Counted from the first letter of the stretch, positions 1-12,252 are shown. The stretch is DNA of 64,000 bases from Parasponia andersonii (GCA_002914805.1 JXTB01000338.1:204375-268374), one strand, 5' to 3'. Numbers and translations are program-made. The notes: generated by a model from the sequence alone, not told the origin.

Positions 1-3000
1 TTCCAATTCCTTCTTATTAAATTCCCTAGCTAACTGTGCCTTCAATTCTTAGACTCTGCTTTTGTTGGGGCCCGCTACTAACATGTCATCCACGTACAAC
101 AATAAGATAATGAAATCACTATCTTCATCAAACCTCCTGAAATATATGCAGTGGTCTGAACTGAGTCTGTTGTATCCAAGACTTATGATGAAGGAATCAA
201 ATCTCTTATACCAACACCTCGGCACCTGTTTGAGAACGTATAGAGATTTGTTCAACCTGCAAACCAAGTTCTCCTTGCCTGTTTCAGCAAAACCTTCTGG
301 TTGGAGCATATAAATCTCTTCTTCAAGTTCTCTATGAAGAAAAGCAGTTTTCACATCTAGCTGCTCTAAATGTATGTCAAACGTAGTACACATCGCTAGA
401 ACTACTCTAACTGTTGTCAGTCAAACTACAGGCAAAAATATCTCATTGAAGTCAATACATTCTTTATGAGCATATCCTTTTACCACCAATCTCGCACAAT
501 ACTGCTTCACTTGATCATTGCTATCACGCTTGATCTTGTACACCCATTTGTTGCCAATAGCCTTCCTTCTTTGTGGTAGCGTAACAAGATCCTATGTCTT
601 GTTCTTGTGAAGGGCTTCAATCTCTTCTTGCATTACTGTCATCCATAGGGATACATCCGGGCTTTTGGTAGTCTCATGGAATGTTGTTGGCTCTCCATCC
701 TCTGTTAGAAGATAGTATGCAATATTGCTCTAAGTGATATAATCCGAGTGCCATGCCGGTGTTCTTCTCTCACGAGTTGACTGACGAATTTCAAAAGCCT
801 ATTCCTCGACTGGTTCTTCTATTTCATACTCTGGTGCTACTTCAGAAGAATCTGAATCTTCAGTATTCTTTTCTACCTGAACTATAATAGTTTCTGGTCT
901 GCTATCGTCTCCCTTCTCTTACAGTTTATTCTCTGCAAATATTACATCTCTGCTGATGACAACCTTATGGGCAGTGGGATCCCATAAGCAATATCCCTTG
1001 ACTCCATCAGCATATCCCAAGAGTACACACCTTCTGTACTTTGAATCTAGTTTTGTGATTTCTTGAGCGTTGTACATCACATACACAGGATATCTAAACA
1101 TATGTAAGCGAGAATAATCAGTTGGCTTACTAGTCCACATCTCCATCGATGTTTTCAGATCAATCGCTATTGATGGAGATCAATTAATCACATAATAGGC
1201 GGTTTTGATTGCTTCTGCCCAGAATGTCTTGGGTAGACCTGCAGCTTTCAACATTGCTCTTGTTCTTTCCAACAAAGTTCTGTTCATCCACTCTGCCACT
1301 CTATTTTGTTGAGGAGTGTACGCCACTGTGAACTGCTTCTTGATACCTTCTTATTGACAGAAGTTATCAAATTCATTGCTTGTATATTCTCCTCTATTGT
1401 CCATCCTTAAACACTTGATCTTTTCTCCAGATTCAAGCTCTATCCGTGCTTTGAATATTTTGAAGATTGAAAACATATCTGCCTTCCTCTTGATAGGATA
1501 TACCCAACATTTCCTAGAGTTATCATCAATAAAAGATACAAAGTATCTAGCTCCTCCTAGGGACATTACCGGTGCTTACCAAACATCAGAGTGAACCAAG
1601 TCTAGAACTTTTTTACTTCTAAAACTAGATGTGCTAAACTTTAATCTATGCTGCTTGCTTGTGACACAATGCTCACAAAAGGGTAAAGATACCTTTGTGA
1701 GACCAGGAAGCAACCTTCATTCAGAGAGAATCTTCCAGCCTCGTTTCGACATATGGCCAAGCTTACGATGCCACATCATCATTGATTCTTCTCCGGAATT
1801 CGTTGAAGCAACTGATACCTCCGCTTCCATCAGTGTATCTCCTTTAAACATGTATAATTTCACTGCGATTTTCTCCGCCTTCATTACTACAAGCGCGCCC
1901 TTCATAATCTTTATGATCCCATTCTCGACACGAGTTTTGCAATCAGGGTTATTTAATTGTCCCAAAGACAATATATTTTTCTTCAGCCCTTCACATGTCG
2001 CACATCTTCAATAGTATGAATAGTGCCATCGTACATCTTTATCTTGATAGTATCAATCCCAGCGATTTCTAAGGCATGATCGTTACCTATGAATACAAAT
2101 CCTCCAGAGACAGGTTTATATGGGTGAAACCATTCTCTATGAGAAGTCATGTGCCATGTTGCTCCCGAATCTACTAACCAAACATCAGTAAGCTGTCGTC
2201 TGTCCTTAGAAATTTTTACTGTTTTACTATACAGGATTTCTTCATCATCTGAAGTATTTGCAACATTCCCCTGAGCATTTGATGACTCGGGGTCCTTTCC
2301 TCTGGAATCTCCATTCTTTTTGAGTTGCCAATACTCCTTTTTGATGTGCCCTTTCTTGTCACAGTGATAACACTTGGCATTCTTCTTACTTCTTGACTTT
2401 GATCTACCATGACTCTGACTCCTACTAGGGCCACATTTCGTTGATCTCCCTCTCATTGTCAAAACCTCGACTTACTGTGAACTTGCTAATCTGTCTTCCT
2501 TGTTCTTACGCCGATTTTCTTCTTCGAGAACAGCAGCTGTAAGATCGTTAAAAACTAGAATTGTAGCATTGCTGGTCACATTTATGATGTGTTGATCATA
2601 CGAATCAGGTAGACTCTGAAGTAAGATTTCTACACGTTCATTATCCTCTATTTTATGCTCTATTATTGTGAGCTATGAGAATAAAATATTGAGGGTGTTG
2701 ATATGGTCAGTCACCATTGTTAATTCTGCCATCCGAAGGGTATAAAGCATTCTCTTCAAAAAATTTTTGTTGTGAAGCGACTTGGCCTGATACAACTTTG
2801 TTAGTGTATCCCATATCTCCTTGGTTAACTTCTTCTCCTCAATACTCGACATGACTCCATTTGCTAGTGCCAGAGGTAAGTTAGCGACAGTATTGCTATC
2901 CATCTCGTCCCACTTTTTATTATCAGTAATCTCAGCAGGTCTTTCTCCAATTGTTGCTAGGCAATTATCTTTTCTCAAAATTGCCTTTATCTTCATTTTC

Positions 3001-3185
3001 CACAAAGAGAAATTGTTCCCATTAAACTTCTCAATATCAAATTTTGCCGCCATTTTTATTCACCGCGATTTGTTCAGTTACCACCATTTCACTATACGTG
3101 AACAATACCGTATACGTGAACAATACCATATACATGAATAATACCGTATATGTGAACAGTACTCCACCAATGGCTCTGATACCAC

Positions 3186-3780
3186 TGTTAGGAGATCGGT
3201 TTTACGGAAGCGATAACACAGCTAAAATATGAGTTGAGAAAATTTTGGTAAAATGAAAAAAAAAATAAGGCACACAAAAGAATTAATGTGGTTCACCCAA
3301 TTTAGGCTACGTCCACGGATAAGGCTGTGAAGAATTTCACTATGAAAAAGAGATTACAACTCACTTCTCTCTAAATACAAGGAGAGAACAAATAAACCTC
3401 TCTCTCTTGAAATAGGAGAAAACACAATTTAGGAGAAAATAAGTAGGACACTAAGAGGAATTCCTAGGCTTGAATTCTCTCTTAGAAAGGAAGAGGATTT
3501 AGAATGGGATACAAAACAAGTGATGAAGCCATCCGTATTTATAGAATTTAAAAGGTGGTATGAACACCTTCTTTCACTATTGCTATTACGGCTGCTCTTT
3601 TCACTATTGCTATTGCGGCTGCCCTTTTTACTATTTTTATTGCGGCTGCCCTTTTTACTATTCCTATTGCAGCTTCCTTTTTTACTATTCCATTGCGGCT
3701 GCCTTTTCATTATTCCTATTAGGCTGGTTGGTGAGCTGCAATTATTGATTTGTTCAACATAATGTAAGACAAAGCCAACA
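3186..3780 (-). repeat. 5' LTR of the copia element
   Basis: The LTR abuts the primer-binding site. On the plus strand it runs from TGTTAGGAGATC at 3186 to GCCAACA at 3780, giving the expected TG...CA ends with short inverted termini (TGTT/AACA). The inner edge is firm because the primer-binding site fixes it. The outer edge rests on the CA ending and is less certain, since the partner LTR is not in view. A 28-bp tandem array occupies 3571-3726. Confidence 0.75.
3571..3726. repeat. 28-bp tandem array inside the copia LTR
   Basis: About five and a half imperfect copies of a unit like CTATTGCGGCTGCCCTTTT follow one another. Copies differ by a few substitutions and one or two single-base length changes. 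The minus-strand reading of the array gives a repetitive open frame (NSKKGSRN repeats) that is a by-product of the repeat, not a gene. Confidence 0.85.
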
Positions 3781-6065
3781 AGGAAAGCACAAAAGAGTTG
3801 CCCAAAAGTTAATCATGATATGGATATTTTTATAATTACTCTGATCTTTTGGTTCCACAATTTTTTTTTTTTAAACCTCCTCAATGTTTATTGCTTGGAT
3901 TTGGTTCCACAATGCTATTGGGTCCAAATATATAAAACATATTTTAGCGCGAATCAAATAGAAATTTAGTTAGAGGATATTGAATTAAATGAGTTTAAGT
4001 TTTTCTTTTTAAGAAAAAGGATAATTATAAAAAATATCCCATGGTTTAAGTACAATAATAAATTTATCCTCTTCTCTTTCGTAAATCAAAAATATCTCTT
4101 TTGGTTTACTATTGATACAATTCTAACCCTCTATCTACGATGGCCAGAATCAACATAGCCAGAATCAACTAGAACTTTCTTAATAAAATGACCAAGATAT
4201 TGATGTTCTTTTTTTTTAAAAAAAAATTGTTTATTAAAATTTGAGAGAATTGAACTTAATGCCTTAATATTAGAAGTAGTGTGGTCACCGATCAGTGATC
4301 ACAAATCACCAAGATACCATTACCCAAACATAATTAATTAACTAATAATATATATATTATAATCTTTTATTCCCAAAAATTCATTTTTTTTTCCTTTTCA
4401 CTCACCCATTAGAGAGTTACTATCGCTTGTTTTTTTTTTTCTTCCCCTTTTTCTACGCAATAATTTAGAGTAAGGATAAATTTGCTATTTTGAATATCAA
4501 TTTAATCTAAATTAAACAGACATGTGACCTTCATATTAATTTACATCATCTAAGAAGAACTTTTTTATTTTAATGAAAATTCAAGAAACAAGTCGAGCAT
4601 TTGAAGAAAACTTTCCTTCCTCTCAAAAGCTCTGATCTCTTGTAGATAGTATTCTACCCGAAAGGGAGAGAGATCCTTTCCGGTAGGATTGTCTTTTCAT
4701 TTGATTTTTTTACTTTTATTTAATAGTCTTTTCTGTTGAATGAAGATTTGGATCTTTATAATCGGTGGATCTAGTTTTGGATTTGGAATAATAAACGGCG
4801 AAAAATGTTAATCTTTGTAAAAAATCTGCCACCGGATCTTTCAGAATAGCAACTCATATGGTGGAGGGTATTTTGGCAAGAATCAAAGTTTATGGCTTAA
4901 AAACTCTTATTTTATGCTCGGACTAATTAGTTATTTAATAATTTTTTGCTTAATGTTTAGTTTATGACCAAATTTAAAAATTTATACTTAAATATTTAAC
5001 TCACTTAACGAAAAAATATAAATATAACATATTCCACAAGCTAAAACTTTAAAAAAAATTGAATATTTAGTTATAACTTTCAAAAATAGACAACTATTTA
5101 AATAATTTAAAATTTTAGTGATCCACTTAATTTTCTCAGTATATTATTGAATATATTATACTTATTTTCGTTTTTTTTTCCCCTAATATTCTCATTAATC
5201 ATATTTTTATGATGAAATTTAACATGATTTATCTAGATTTATTTTAGGAACGAAGATTGAGCATATTAATTTGGTTAGAGAAAATATCTCTATTGTTGTA
5301 AAAGTTTTGAATTTTTCAATAGCAAGTTTTAAAAAAAAAACATTTGAAATAAAGTCGAGAGACATTTTTATGAATATCCTTTACCCTTAAAACTTGTATT
5401 GTCTTTTAGTGAAAAGAAATTGTACGTCTTGTCTGGTTTTTCCCTTCATAAAAGAGAGCATCTAGGTGGAGTAAATATCTCCATCAAGAAAAAAAAAGTG
5501 TAGTAAATGTTTTCCTAGTTGTCCAATCCAGTCCAAATCCAAATTTCAATTTCCATACCATTGCAACACTTTCCCTTTTACTTTGTATAGAAAATGCTCT
5601 TGTTTTTAACGGAGGAAAAAACAAAAAAAAAAAAAAAGAAAAAGAAAAACAAACAAAGCAAAAAGGTACTTTAACGAGAAACTCAAATTCAGATTGTTCT
5701 GTCATACATGAGTCTAATTCTATGATCAGCGCTTAAATTAACGAACAAACTTTAGATTCTTTTGGCCGTTAAAAGCGAAAAAAAAATGAATCATTTGGCA
5801 TTTTCGGGTGAATATATGTCGTTTTAGCCTCCTTTTTTTTTGAGAGATGTCGTTTTAGCCTTTTAGGTAGGAAAAAAAGGAAAAGTGTTTAATTTTTTTT
5901 ATTAAATATAAATTATAATGTTTAAACTATCTTATTATCGAATTATTAACATTTCAACTTAGCTACCTAAATCTAAGTGTTCAAAATTAACATCAATCCA
6001 ATTAAAATCGACAAATCAAATTCAAGCGAAGATTGAATATCAAATGAGATAATAATAATAATAAT
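3781..6065. other. AT-rich intergenic spacer, no gene seen
   Basis: The stretch has long A and T runs and no open frame with recognisable protein sequence. The minus-strand frame at 5484-5705 is low-complexity Phe/Ser sequence and is not supported as a gene. Confidence 0.7.
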
Positions 6066-6886
6066 AAAAACCCATCACCTAAGTGTTTTTTTTGAAAAAA
6101 AAAAACCCACACTTTTTCATTTTTATCAAATTAAATCTTCGAGTTATGTTTTCTTATTAAATAAGACCGAGCCCATATATTTAATCAAAATTACAACTTT
6201 AGTTTGTTGAAAAAGATAATTTTATCCTTTAATCTCATAAAATATTTATTAAAACTAATAAATATTGAAACTAATTATTCTTTTCTTTATTTATTTATTT
6301 TTTAAAATATTTTAAGTGAAAATAATAATTATTAAAGTGAAAAGAATTTCATCTATTCATTTTTTTTAAAAAAAAATGACAAATTTATAAAGAATTCTCA
6401 TTTTATTCTTTTTTTTTCAAGAATTTAAATTATTCAAAATAATTAAGATTTTTTTTTAAAAAAAAAAAGAGAAAAGAAAACAATTTATAATAATATTGTT
6501 TTCTCTTTTTTTAATCATTTTAAGTGAAAATAATAAATTTTGAAACTAAAATGAGTTTGAATTATTCAAAATAATTAAATGTCAAAAGTAAAAATAATGA
6601 CAAAAATTTTTATTTTTAATAATTATTATTTTCGCTTAAATTATTATTATTTTCAATAGAAAAATAATAATAATTAGTTTTAATATTTATCATTTTTTAT
6701 ATATGTTTTATGTTTTATGAGTTTAAGGGTAAAGTTATCTTTTTAAACAAATCATAGTTCCAATTTTAACTAAGTATTGGATCTGGTTCTATTTGATAGG
6801 AAAATACAAATTAAATATTTAATTTGATATAAATGAAAATATGTAGATTTATTTTTTTTATAAAACACTAAATATGGTGGGTTTTT
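6066..6886. mobile_element. Long inverted-repeat (MITE/foldback-like) element
   Basis: The left arm (about 6066-6345) and the reverse complement of the right arm (about 6600-6886) align through most of their length by eye. Matching blocks include AAAAACCCA at the tips, TTTTCATTT(T/A)TATCAAATTAAAT, AAAAAGATAA(T/C)TTTA(T/C)CCTT with CTCATAAAA after it, and AAAATAATAATTATTAAA near the inner ends. The spacer is AT-rich without coding sequence. Such a structure fits a non-autonomous DNA transposon or foldback element. The tips are A/T runs, so exact ends and a target duplication cannot be read. Superfamily unassigned. Confidence 0.65.
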
Positions 6887-8630
6887 TTTTTTTTTTTTAT
6901 AGTATACAAATATCAGGTTAATGTTGCATTGATTAGATGGATAATTTTGAAAACTAATAGTATATTTTAGTTAGCGGATTGCAGGTTCAAAAATCCAATT
7001 ACGAGCTTCCCTAAAATTAAAAAAAAAAATCCAATCAGAGTTAATACTATTTATATCACTAGCGTAATATCTGTTTTTAGTTTTATATTTGATATAGCTC
7101 AAAAGTAATCAACATTTTATTATACCTTTCGTATAATTTTGGGCTTAGGAGGTTCAATATTGATAGTTAGCATATTTTTATTATTTTTTATTTCTGAAAT
7201 TGTTAAAGTAAAGTCAAAGAATTTGACTATAGGTTTAATTATCGAAAAGAAGACCCAACATCAATGGAGAAAAAAATGAAACAAAAAATCAATTACAAGA
7301 CCCGAAACAATCCAATTAACTAGATCAGACTGAATAATGGGTAAAGATTGGGTTATCTTGAATGAGTAATTTTTAAAATCTAAAATAATATATATATATT
7401 AATAAAAATGGGCTCTAATATTAGAAGTTTCAATTACAATACAAATATAGAATATTACAATTTCAAACTACTTAAAAAAATAGATCATAAATATTATAAT
7501 AACAAGAACTGAGCTAGAATTGCAAGCTATTATAGTTCAAGATAACAAGAATCACCGTCAAATAATTATCTTAATTTGTTAATGGATTATGTTTTTGACT
7601 GGTAGATTATAATTTCAATATTAGATGAGATCCACATCTACTAAGACAAAAAAAAAAAACCTAATCTATATATTGCACATTTAAATCAAAGAAAAATTTT
7701 TAAATTTAAGATTCAATAAACAAAATTTAAAAATATATAAATAATAAATTAGTTGGTATAAAAACTACACAAATATAATATTATAACTATATTTAAATAC
7801 AAACTTATTATAAAATTAAAAAAAAAAAGCCATCCTCTAAAGAGATTAAGGGAGGGGGACTTGTACGAGTGACAGCTCGCGGCATGATTTTTTTTTTTTT
7901 TTTAACCAACATAATATTGCATAGTTTGGAATGCAACCAATACCTAAACTAAGAAATGCTCACTTTGGTTTCTTATAAATACTCTAAAATTACAATGTCT
8001 CTCTCTTTTCTATCTATTGTACGATAGAATGACAATTTCTTATTTGGATTCAAACAAATTCAAGATAAAAAATTTGTGAAGGAAAATGAGATATAAATTT
8101 GATGTCATTTTTCGGTATATAGAATTTTGATAAATTGATTAAAAAAGAGAAAAGTTTCAAAATAAATTTCTGTTAAAAAAAATAATTTTTGCTTATTTTT
8201 TTCATGACTTTACCCTTATAATTTTTTTTTTTCTCCAAAATTATAAGTTCTAAACGGAGCACAGTGATTGGTGGAGAAAGTCGGAAAGTTTAATAGTTAA
8301 AGGAGGAATATTGAGTCACTTTGGGCAAGCACAAAATAAATATTGAATCCAAAGAAAAAAGAGCTGGAAAATAAAATAAAAAATAAAATAAAATAAACGT
8401 GGCGAATTATGAATCAGCAGATTCAACACTCCAGTCTCCAGTTCTGGGTCCGTGGAAAAGTGAGAAATTGCCAAAAGGGTTTCGCGAAGTAACACTTTTC
8501 TTCTTGAAGAGACGCGTGTTGGCGTACACCTAAAGACACTTCCCCCACATTCTGACACATCGAATTGTTCTACTGACTCGACACTCTCTCTCAAACTCAC
8601 GCCTTTTGCTTCTTCCAATGGTCTGTACTA
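6887..8630. other. AT-rich spacer and upstream region of the transporter gene
   Basis: No supported gene is seen. From about 8220 onward the composition becomes less AT-rich and leads into the promoter of the polyamine transporter. The open frame on the minus strand at 8316-8618 ends in low-complexity hydrophobic sequence and has no recognisable domain. Confidence 0.65.
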
Positions 8631-8631
8631 C

Positions 8632-8640
8632 TATATATAA
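8632..8640 (+). promoter_or_regulatory. Candidate TATA box of the polyamine transporter gene
   Basis: TATATATAA lies about 130 bases before the proposed 5' UTR splice donor at 8773. It is followed by a pyrimidine-rich stretch (TTCTTCTTC), common at plant transcription starts. Transcription would begin near 8665-8675. Confidence 0.55.
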
Positions 8641-8772
8641 TTTCTTCTTCTTCGTTTTTTTTTTTTTGAAGCTTTTCTTCGTTTTTTTCCTTTTTTTTTT
8701 TTGGTTTTGTTTTTTGGGGTTTGAATCTCTGGTTCGAATTGGTCCTGAATCTTCGACCCCAAAAGAAAGAAG

Positions 8773-9525
8773 GTAACCTTATTTCTCTTGAATACTTGAT
8801 ATCGTAAGTCTTTGTTACTATAGTCTCAGTGTGTATTTAGTTACGTCGTTTGTTTGGCTGTTCTGAGAAAAACCCACATTTTTATTTCGTGTAATTTCGC
8901 GTGCTGGTATCCTATCTGTGCCGGAAAATGCCCACATTTGAATGAAATTTGGTGGAGTAATTTGATTCTTGTTGTATGAAACAGAGGAGGAACTTACAAT
9001 TTATGTGTCGTCCAACCATGGGAATTGCAAGATTGATGAGGGTTTTCCTTTTTTCTTTTTAATATTACATTTAAGTTTTGTGACAAAATCCTGAAATGTT
9101 GAATTTTGATTTCCTCTCTTGCTTTGTTTTAACATGCCTAAGTTGATTCAGAACCATGGCTTTGTTCAATTAAGTGGTAAATAAGCCTCTTTTTTTTTTT
9201 TCCCCATCCCCCCTTTTAGCATATTGACCTTAACCTGTTCATAAGTATATGGGCCTCTTTAGGAACATCAAATATGCTTTGAGTATTCATGCACTTGCGT
9301 GTTAAGGTGATTAGTTATCTAAACATGGCAATGGTATTGCTTATGACAAAGAACCAGTGGGATTATGCTTACTTTAAATTGCTAAAAGTTAGAACTAATG
9401 GTTAGTACTTATTTTGAGACATACTCTTGTCTTTGTTGTAGGCCTGAGAACAGGATTAGAGTTAAGGGAGGATTTTGTAATTTTCCCCCATGTTTGTATT
9501 TTTTCACATATAACTTTTTATGCAG
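8773..9525 (+). other. 5' UTR intron of the polyamine transporter gene
   Basis: The donor AAG|GTAACC at 8772/8773 and the acceptor TTTTTATGCAG at 9525 bound a T-rich intron of 753 bases. The acceptor contains the ATG at 9520, so that upstream in-frame ATG would be removed by splicing. A second good acceptor, TTTGTTGTAG ending at 9441, might be used alternatively or define a small extra exon. This is inferred from splice-site sequence only. Confidence 0.6.
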
Positions 9526-9567
9526 AAGCAGAGAAGTTCATTGACTAGGCAAACTTCGTCTCCAATT

Positions 9568-10974
9568 ATGGACTCCAGTAGTGCTGTGTATGTTCATATA
9601 GGGAACGGCTCTTCTCCTAAACTAGAGAGGATTCAAAAGGTTTCGATTGTACCTCTTGTATTCTTGATCTTCTACGAGGTCTCTGGGGGTCCATTTGGAG
9701 TTGAAGACTGTGTCCAGGCAGCTGGTCCCCTCTTAGCCCTTCTGGGTTTTCTGGTTTTTGCACTCATATGGAGTGTTCCGGAGGCCTTGATAACTGCAGA
9801 AATGGCAACCATGTTTCCAGAAAATGGCGGATACGTTGTTTGGGTTTCGTCAGCTTTGGGTCCTTATTGGGGCTTCCAGCAAGGTTGGATGAAATGGCTC
9901 AGTGGGGTCATTGACAATGCTTTATATCCCGTTTTATTCCTAGACTATATGAAATCAGCAATTCCGGAGTTGGAAACTGGTTCATACAGAGTAATTGCCA
10001 TTTTGTGTTTGACTGTGCTTTTCACTTACTTGAACTATAGGGGCTTAACCATAGTGGGTTGGGTTGCTACTTTACTAGGAGTGTTTTCACTTCTTCCTTT
10101 CATATTCATGGGACTTATTGCAATTCCCAAGCTTGAACCCTCGAGGTGGCTTGTGGTGGATCTGCAAAATGTGAACTGGGCATTGTACTTAAATGTTTTG
10201 TTTTGGAATCTCAATTACTGGGATTCAATTAGTACTCTGGCAGGGGAGGTAGAAAACCCGAGCAAGACGCTTCCAAAAGCTCTCTTTTATGCTCTTATCT
10301 TGGTTTTATCAGGGTACATTTTTCCTCTTCTGATAGGGACAGGAGCTATACCGGTTGATCGTGAACTCTGGTCCGACGGTTACTTCTCGGAAATTGCTAA
10401 AATGCTAGGTGGTGTATGGTTAAGATTTTGGGTCCAAGGTGCCTCTGCTTTGTCAAACATGGGGATGTTTGTAGCTGAGATGAGTAGTGATGCCTATCAG
10501 CTTCAGGGAATGGCATACCGTGGCATGCTTCCGGCATTCTTTGGCGACCAGTCTCGGTACGGAACTCCTCTGATAGGAATTCTATTCTCTGCATCTGGGG
10601 TGATTCTACTTTCATGGTTGAGTTTCCAAGAGATTGTAGCAGCAGAAAACTACTTGTACTGTTTTGGGATGATAATGGAGTTCATGGCGTTTGTGAAGTT
10701 AAGGATAAAATATCCGGCTGCATCTCGGCCTTATAAGATACCTGTTGGTACTGCTGGTGCAATTTTGTTGTGTATCCCCCCTACTCTATTGATTTTTGTG
10801 GTTTTGGGTCTTGCTTCTTACAAGGTTATGGTGCTAAGCATCTTGGCTGTGATAATTGGGCTTGTTATGCAGCCTTGTCTCAAGTACACTGAGAAGAAGG
10901 GATGGTTGAGGTTCTCAGTGGCCTCTGACCTTCCAGATCTCGGTCTCGTAGATCATCACTTTAACGAGCCATGA
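9568..10974 (+). CDS. Polyamine uptake transporter (PUT/LAT family, RMV1-like)
   Basis: An uninterrupted 468-residue membrane protein of the amino acid-polyamine-organocation superfamily. Plant PUT proteins are proton-coupled importers of polyamines such as putrescine and spermidine, and Arabidopsis RMV1 also carries paraquat. Family signatures are [12 protein letters not shown] near residues 35-46, [17 protein letters not shown] near 80-96, [16 protein letters not shown] near 112-127, [20 protein letters not shown] near 210-229, and [20 protein letters not shown] near 340-360. About twelve hydrophobic segments are visible, and the length is typical. I chose ATG 9568 (MDSSSAVYV) because the earlier in-frame ATG at 9520 sits inside the 5' UTR splice acceptor. 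The coding part has no intron, as in many PUT genes. The similarity is closer to the PUT1-3/RMV1 clade than to PUT5. Plasma-membrane or endomembrane location is inferred from the family. Confidence 0.93.
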   Translation: MDSSSAVYVHIGNGSSPKLERIQKVSIVPLVFLIFYEVSGGPFGVEDCVQAAGPLLALLGFLVFALIWSVPEALITAEMATMFPENGGYVVWVSSALGPYWGFQQGWMKWLSGVIDNALYPVLFLDYMKSAIPELETGSYRVIAILCLTVLFTYLNYRGLTIVGWVATLLGVFSLLPFIFMGLIAIPKLEPSRWLVVDLQNVNWALYLNVLFWNLNYWDSISTLAGEVENPSKTLPKALFYALILVLSGYIFPLLIGTGAIPVDRELWSDGYFSEIAKMLGGVWLRFWVQGASALSNMGMFVAEMSSDAYQLQGMAYRGMLPAFFGDQSRYGTPLIGILFSASGVILLSWLSFQEIVAAENYLYCFGMIMEFMAFVKLRIKYPAASRPYKIPVGTAGAILLCIPPTLLIFVVLGLASYKVMVLSILAVIIGLVMQPCLKYTEKKGWLRFSVASDLPDLGLVDHHFNEP

Positions 10975-10980
10975 ATGCCT

Positions 10981-11096
10981 GTAAGCATTTGTGTATCAAG
11001 ATTTTCTTTACGTCTGAGGTTGATTACTAACCTTTTTTCCTTTTTCCTGTTTTATATCTTATAGTGTACATGACCATCTTTCACTTCTGCTTGCAG
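10981..11096 (+). other. 3' UTR intron of the polyamine transporter gene
   Basis: Six bases after the stop codon is a donor GCCT|GTAAGC. A perfect plant branch-point TACTAAC lies at 11025-11031, followed by a T-rich tract and an acceptor GCTTGCAG ending at 11096. A nearer acceptor (CTTATAG, ending about 11063) is possible. The junction is so close to the stop that it should not trigger nonsense-mediated decay under the usual 50-55-base rule. Confidence 0.6.
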
Positions 11097-11410
11097 ATCG
11101 TTTGTAGATATCTTGAGAGGCTTATGATATGTGGGCAATAGTTCAGTCTCATTGGCAGTGTCCGCACAACGAGAATGGAGCTGTAAGGACTATGCAAATG
11201 GAGAAGAGATGACGTTTTAGAGATGACAACTTGAAGAAAGCAACCGAGAAATTAATGTAATGGTTGCCCTGAATTTCAAGAAATGATCTAATGGTTTCCC
11301 TGAGAAGCTTGATGCATTTGCTGATTCAATGAATTCAATTGAATGACTCGCCTTCAGGGTGCTCTAAAAAAATAATAATAATGATAATAATCCCATAAAA
11401 TTCCCATATT

Positions 11411-11450
11411 GTACATTTTGCTTTTGGTTTGTACATTTTGCTTTTGGTTT
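11411..11450 (+). repeat. Perfect 20-bp tandem duplication downstream of the transporter gene
   Basis: GTACATTTTGCTTTTGGTTT occurs twice head to tail without a mismatch. Each copy carries a TGTA word of the kind found in plant far-upstream polyadenylation elements, so it may lie at the 3' end of the transporter transcript. Confidence 0.85.
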
Positions 11451-11535
11451 TGTTTCCTATTTGCTAGACGTGTTTTATTATTTTAGGAACGCCAATGTTG
11501 TTTCGCCATCTGAGTTGTGATAGTGAATATTTTGT

Positions 11536-12252
11536 TTTTCACCACGACCCTAGTTTTAAATTAGATAATTGTGCGGTACTTAGCACAGTCTGTCATATTA
11601 AGTAAGCCTATTAATACTCAAGAAAGGACTTAGAGTAAGTTTTGAGATCAAGTGGCAAAGGATAAGAGAGTTGTGAATGAGTACTTTATATTACTCTCAG
11701 AATGCTTACAGTTCTCACAAATAGGACTTATGTACAAATAAATTCAAAGGGTCTTTTATATAGGCAAAATTTAAACCAATCAAGAGTTATGATCGTGCCA
11801 AGTGGTATGATCTTATAAAGGGTCTAGAATCTTCCCAAATAAAATAGTAATATCTACAAAGATATTTACATGGAGAAATCTAGAACAAGTATGACCTAGA
11901 TCCTTAGTAATATCTACAAAGATATTTACATGGAGAAATCTAGAACAAGTATGACCTAGATCCTTCTAGGAGGTTCACCCACCATCTTGCCTCTTCCAAG
12001 TCATTCTAAGAGCTTCTAGGACCGTTTCAACTCATATAGCATCATCCGGCCTTGTCTAGAGCCTTTTAGGACTTAGTATCACTATCTAGAGTCTTTAAAC
12101 ATAGTCAAGACCTCTCTTGATCATTGTAGAAGTATCCACCACATTTTAGGGTCTTCTCCCATCTTCTTAGGTGAGCAGTATATATAGAGGACCTTAAGGC
12201 CATGGGGCAGCAACATTTGGATTTTAAGGAACCAAATGAGTGGGGCATAACA
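11536..12252 (-). repeat. 3' LTR of the chromovirus
   Basis: It ends at 12252 with GGGCATAACA, next to the purine tract, and begins near 11536, where the terminal bases have drifted so the outer edge is approximate. It aligns with the other LTR along its whole length at roughly four bases in five by eye. It is about 95 bases longer, 60 of which come from an internal tandem duplication. Confidence 0.8.
11846..11965. repeat. Perfect 60-bp tandem duplication in the 3' LTR
   Basis: Bases 11846-11905 and 11906-11965 are identical (each begins AGTAATATCTACAAAG and ends GACCTAGATCCTT). The 5' LTR has a single, diverged copy, so the duplication arose after insertion. The absence of any mismatch shows it is much younger than the element, or that it is an assembly artefact. 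Confidence 0.95.

Larger units (their letters stand above)
1..3780 (-). mobile_element. Ty1/copia LTR retrotransposon, 5' portion (3' part outside the window)
   Basis: Reading on the minus strand from the right come a 5' LTR, a primer-binding site, gag, integrase and reverse transcriptase; the window edge falls inside the reverse transcriptase. The primer-binding site at about 3167-3184 reads TGGTATCAGAGC on the minus strand, the usual match to initiator methionine tRNA. Gag (about 2670-3053) opens with a typical copia start (AAKFDIEKFNG), and a CCHC-type zinc knuckle lies near 2340-2380. Integrase core sequence (SFIDDNSRKCWVY) is near 1350-1566 and the YVDDM box of reverse transcriptase near 60-100. 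The order integrase before reverse transcriptase places it in Ty1/copia. The coding part is broken several times, so this is a fossil. RNase H and the 3' LTR should lie left of position 1, so LTR divergence and age cannot be measured here. Confidence 0.93.

Noticed and set aside
3429-3710. Repetitive protein frame (NSKKGSRN units)
   Set aside because: It is the translation of the LTR tandem repeat.
5484-5705. 73-residue minus-strand frame
   Set aside because: Phe/Ser/Leu low-complexity translation of A/T runs with no supporting signals.
7855-7925. tRNA-like wording (GTACGAGTGACAGCTCGCGGCA)
   Set aside because: No A box, B box or cloverleaf spacing could be fitted.
8316-8618. 100-residue minus-strand frame before the transporter
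   Set aside because: Low-complexity hydrophobic end, no domain, and it lies in the promoter region of the opposite-strand gene.
9520-9567. Upstream ATG extending the transporter by 16 residues
   Set aside because: The ATG lies inside a T-rich splice acceptor (TTTTTATGCAG), and the PUT family N-terminus fits the later ATG at 9568.
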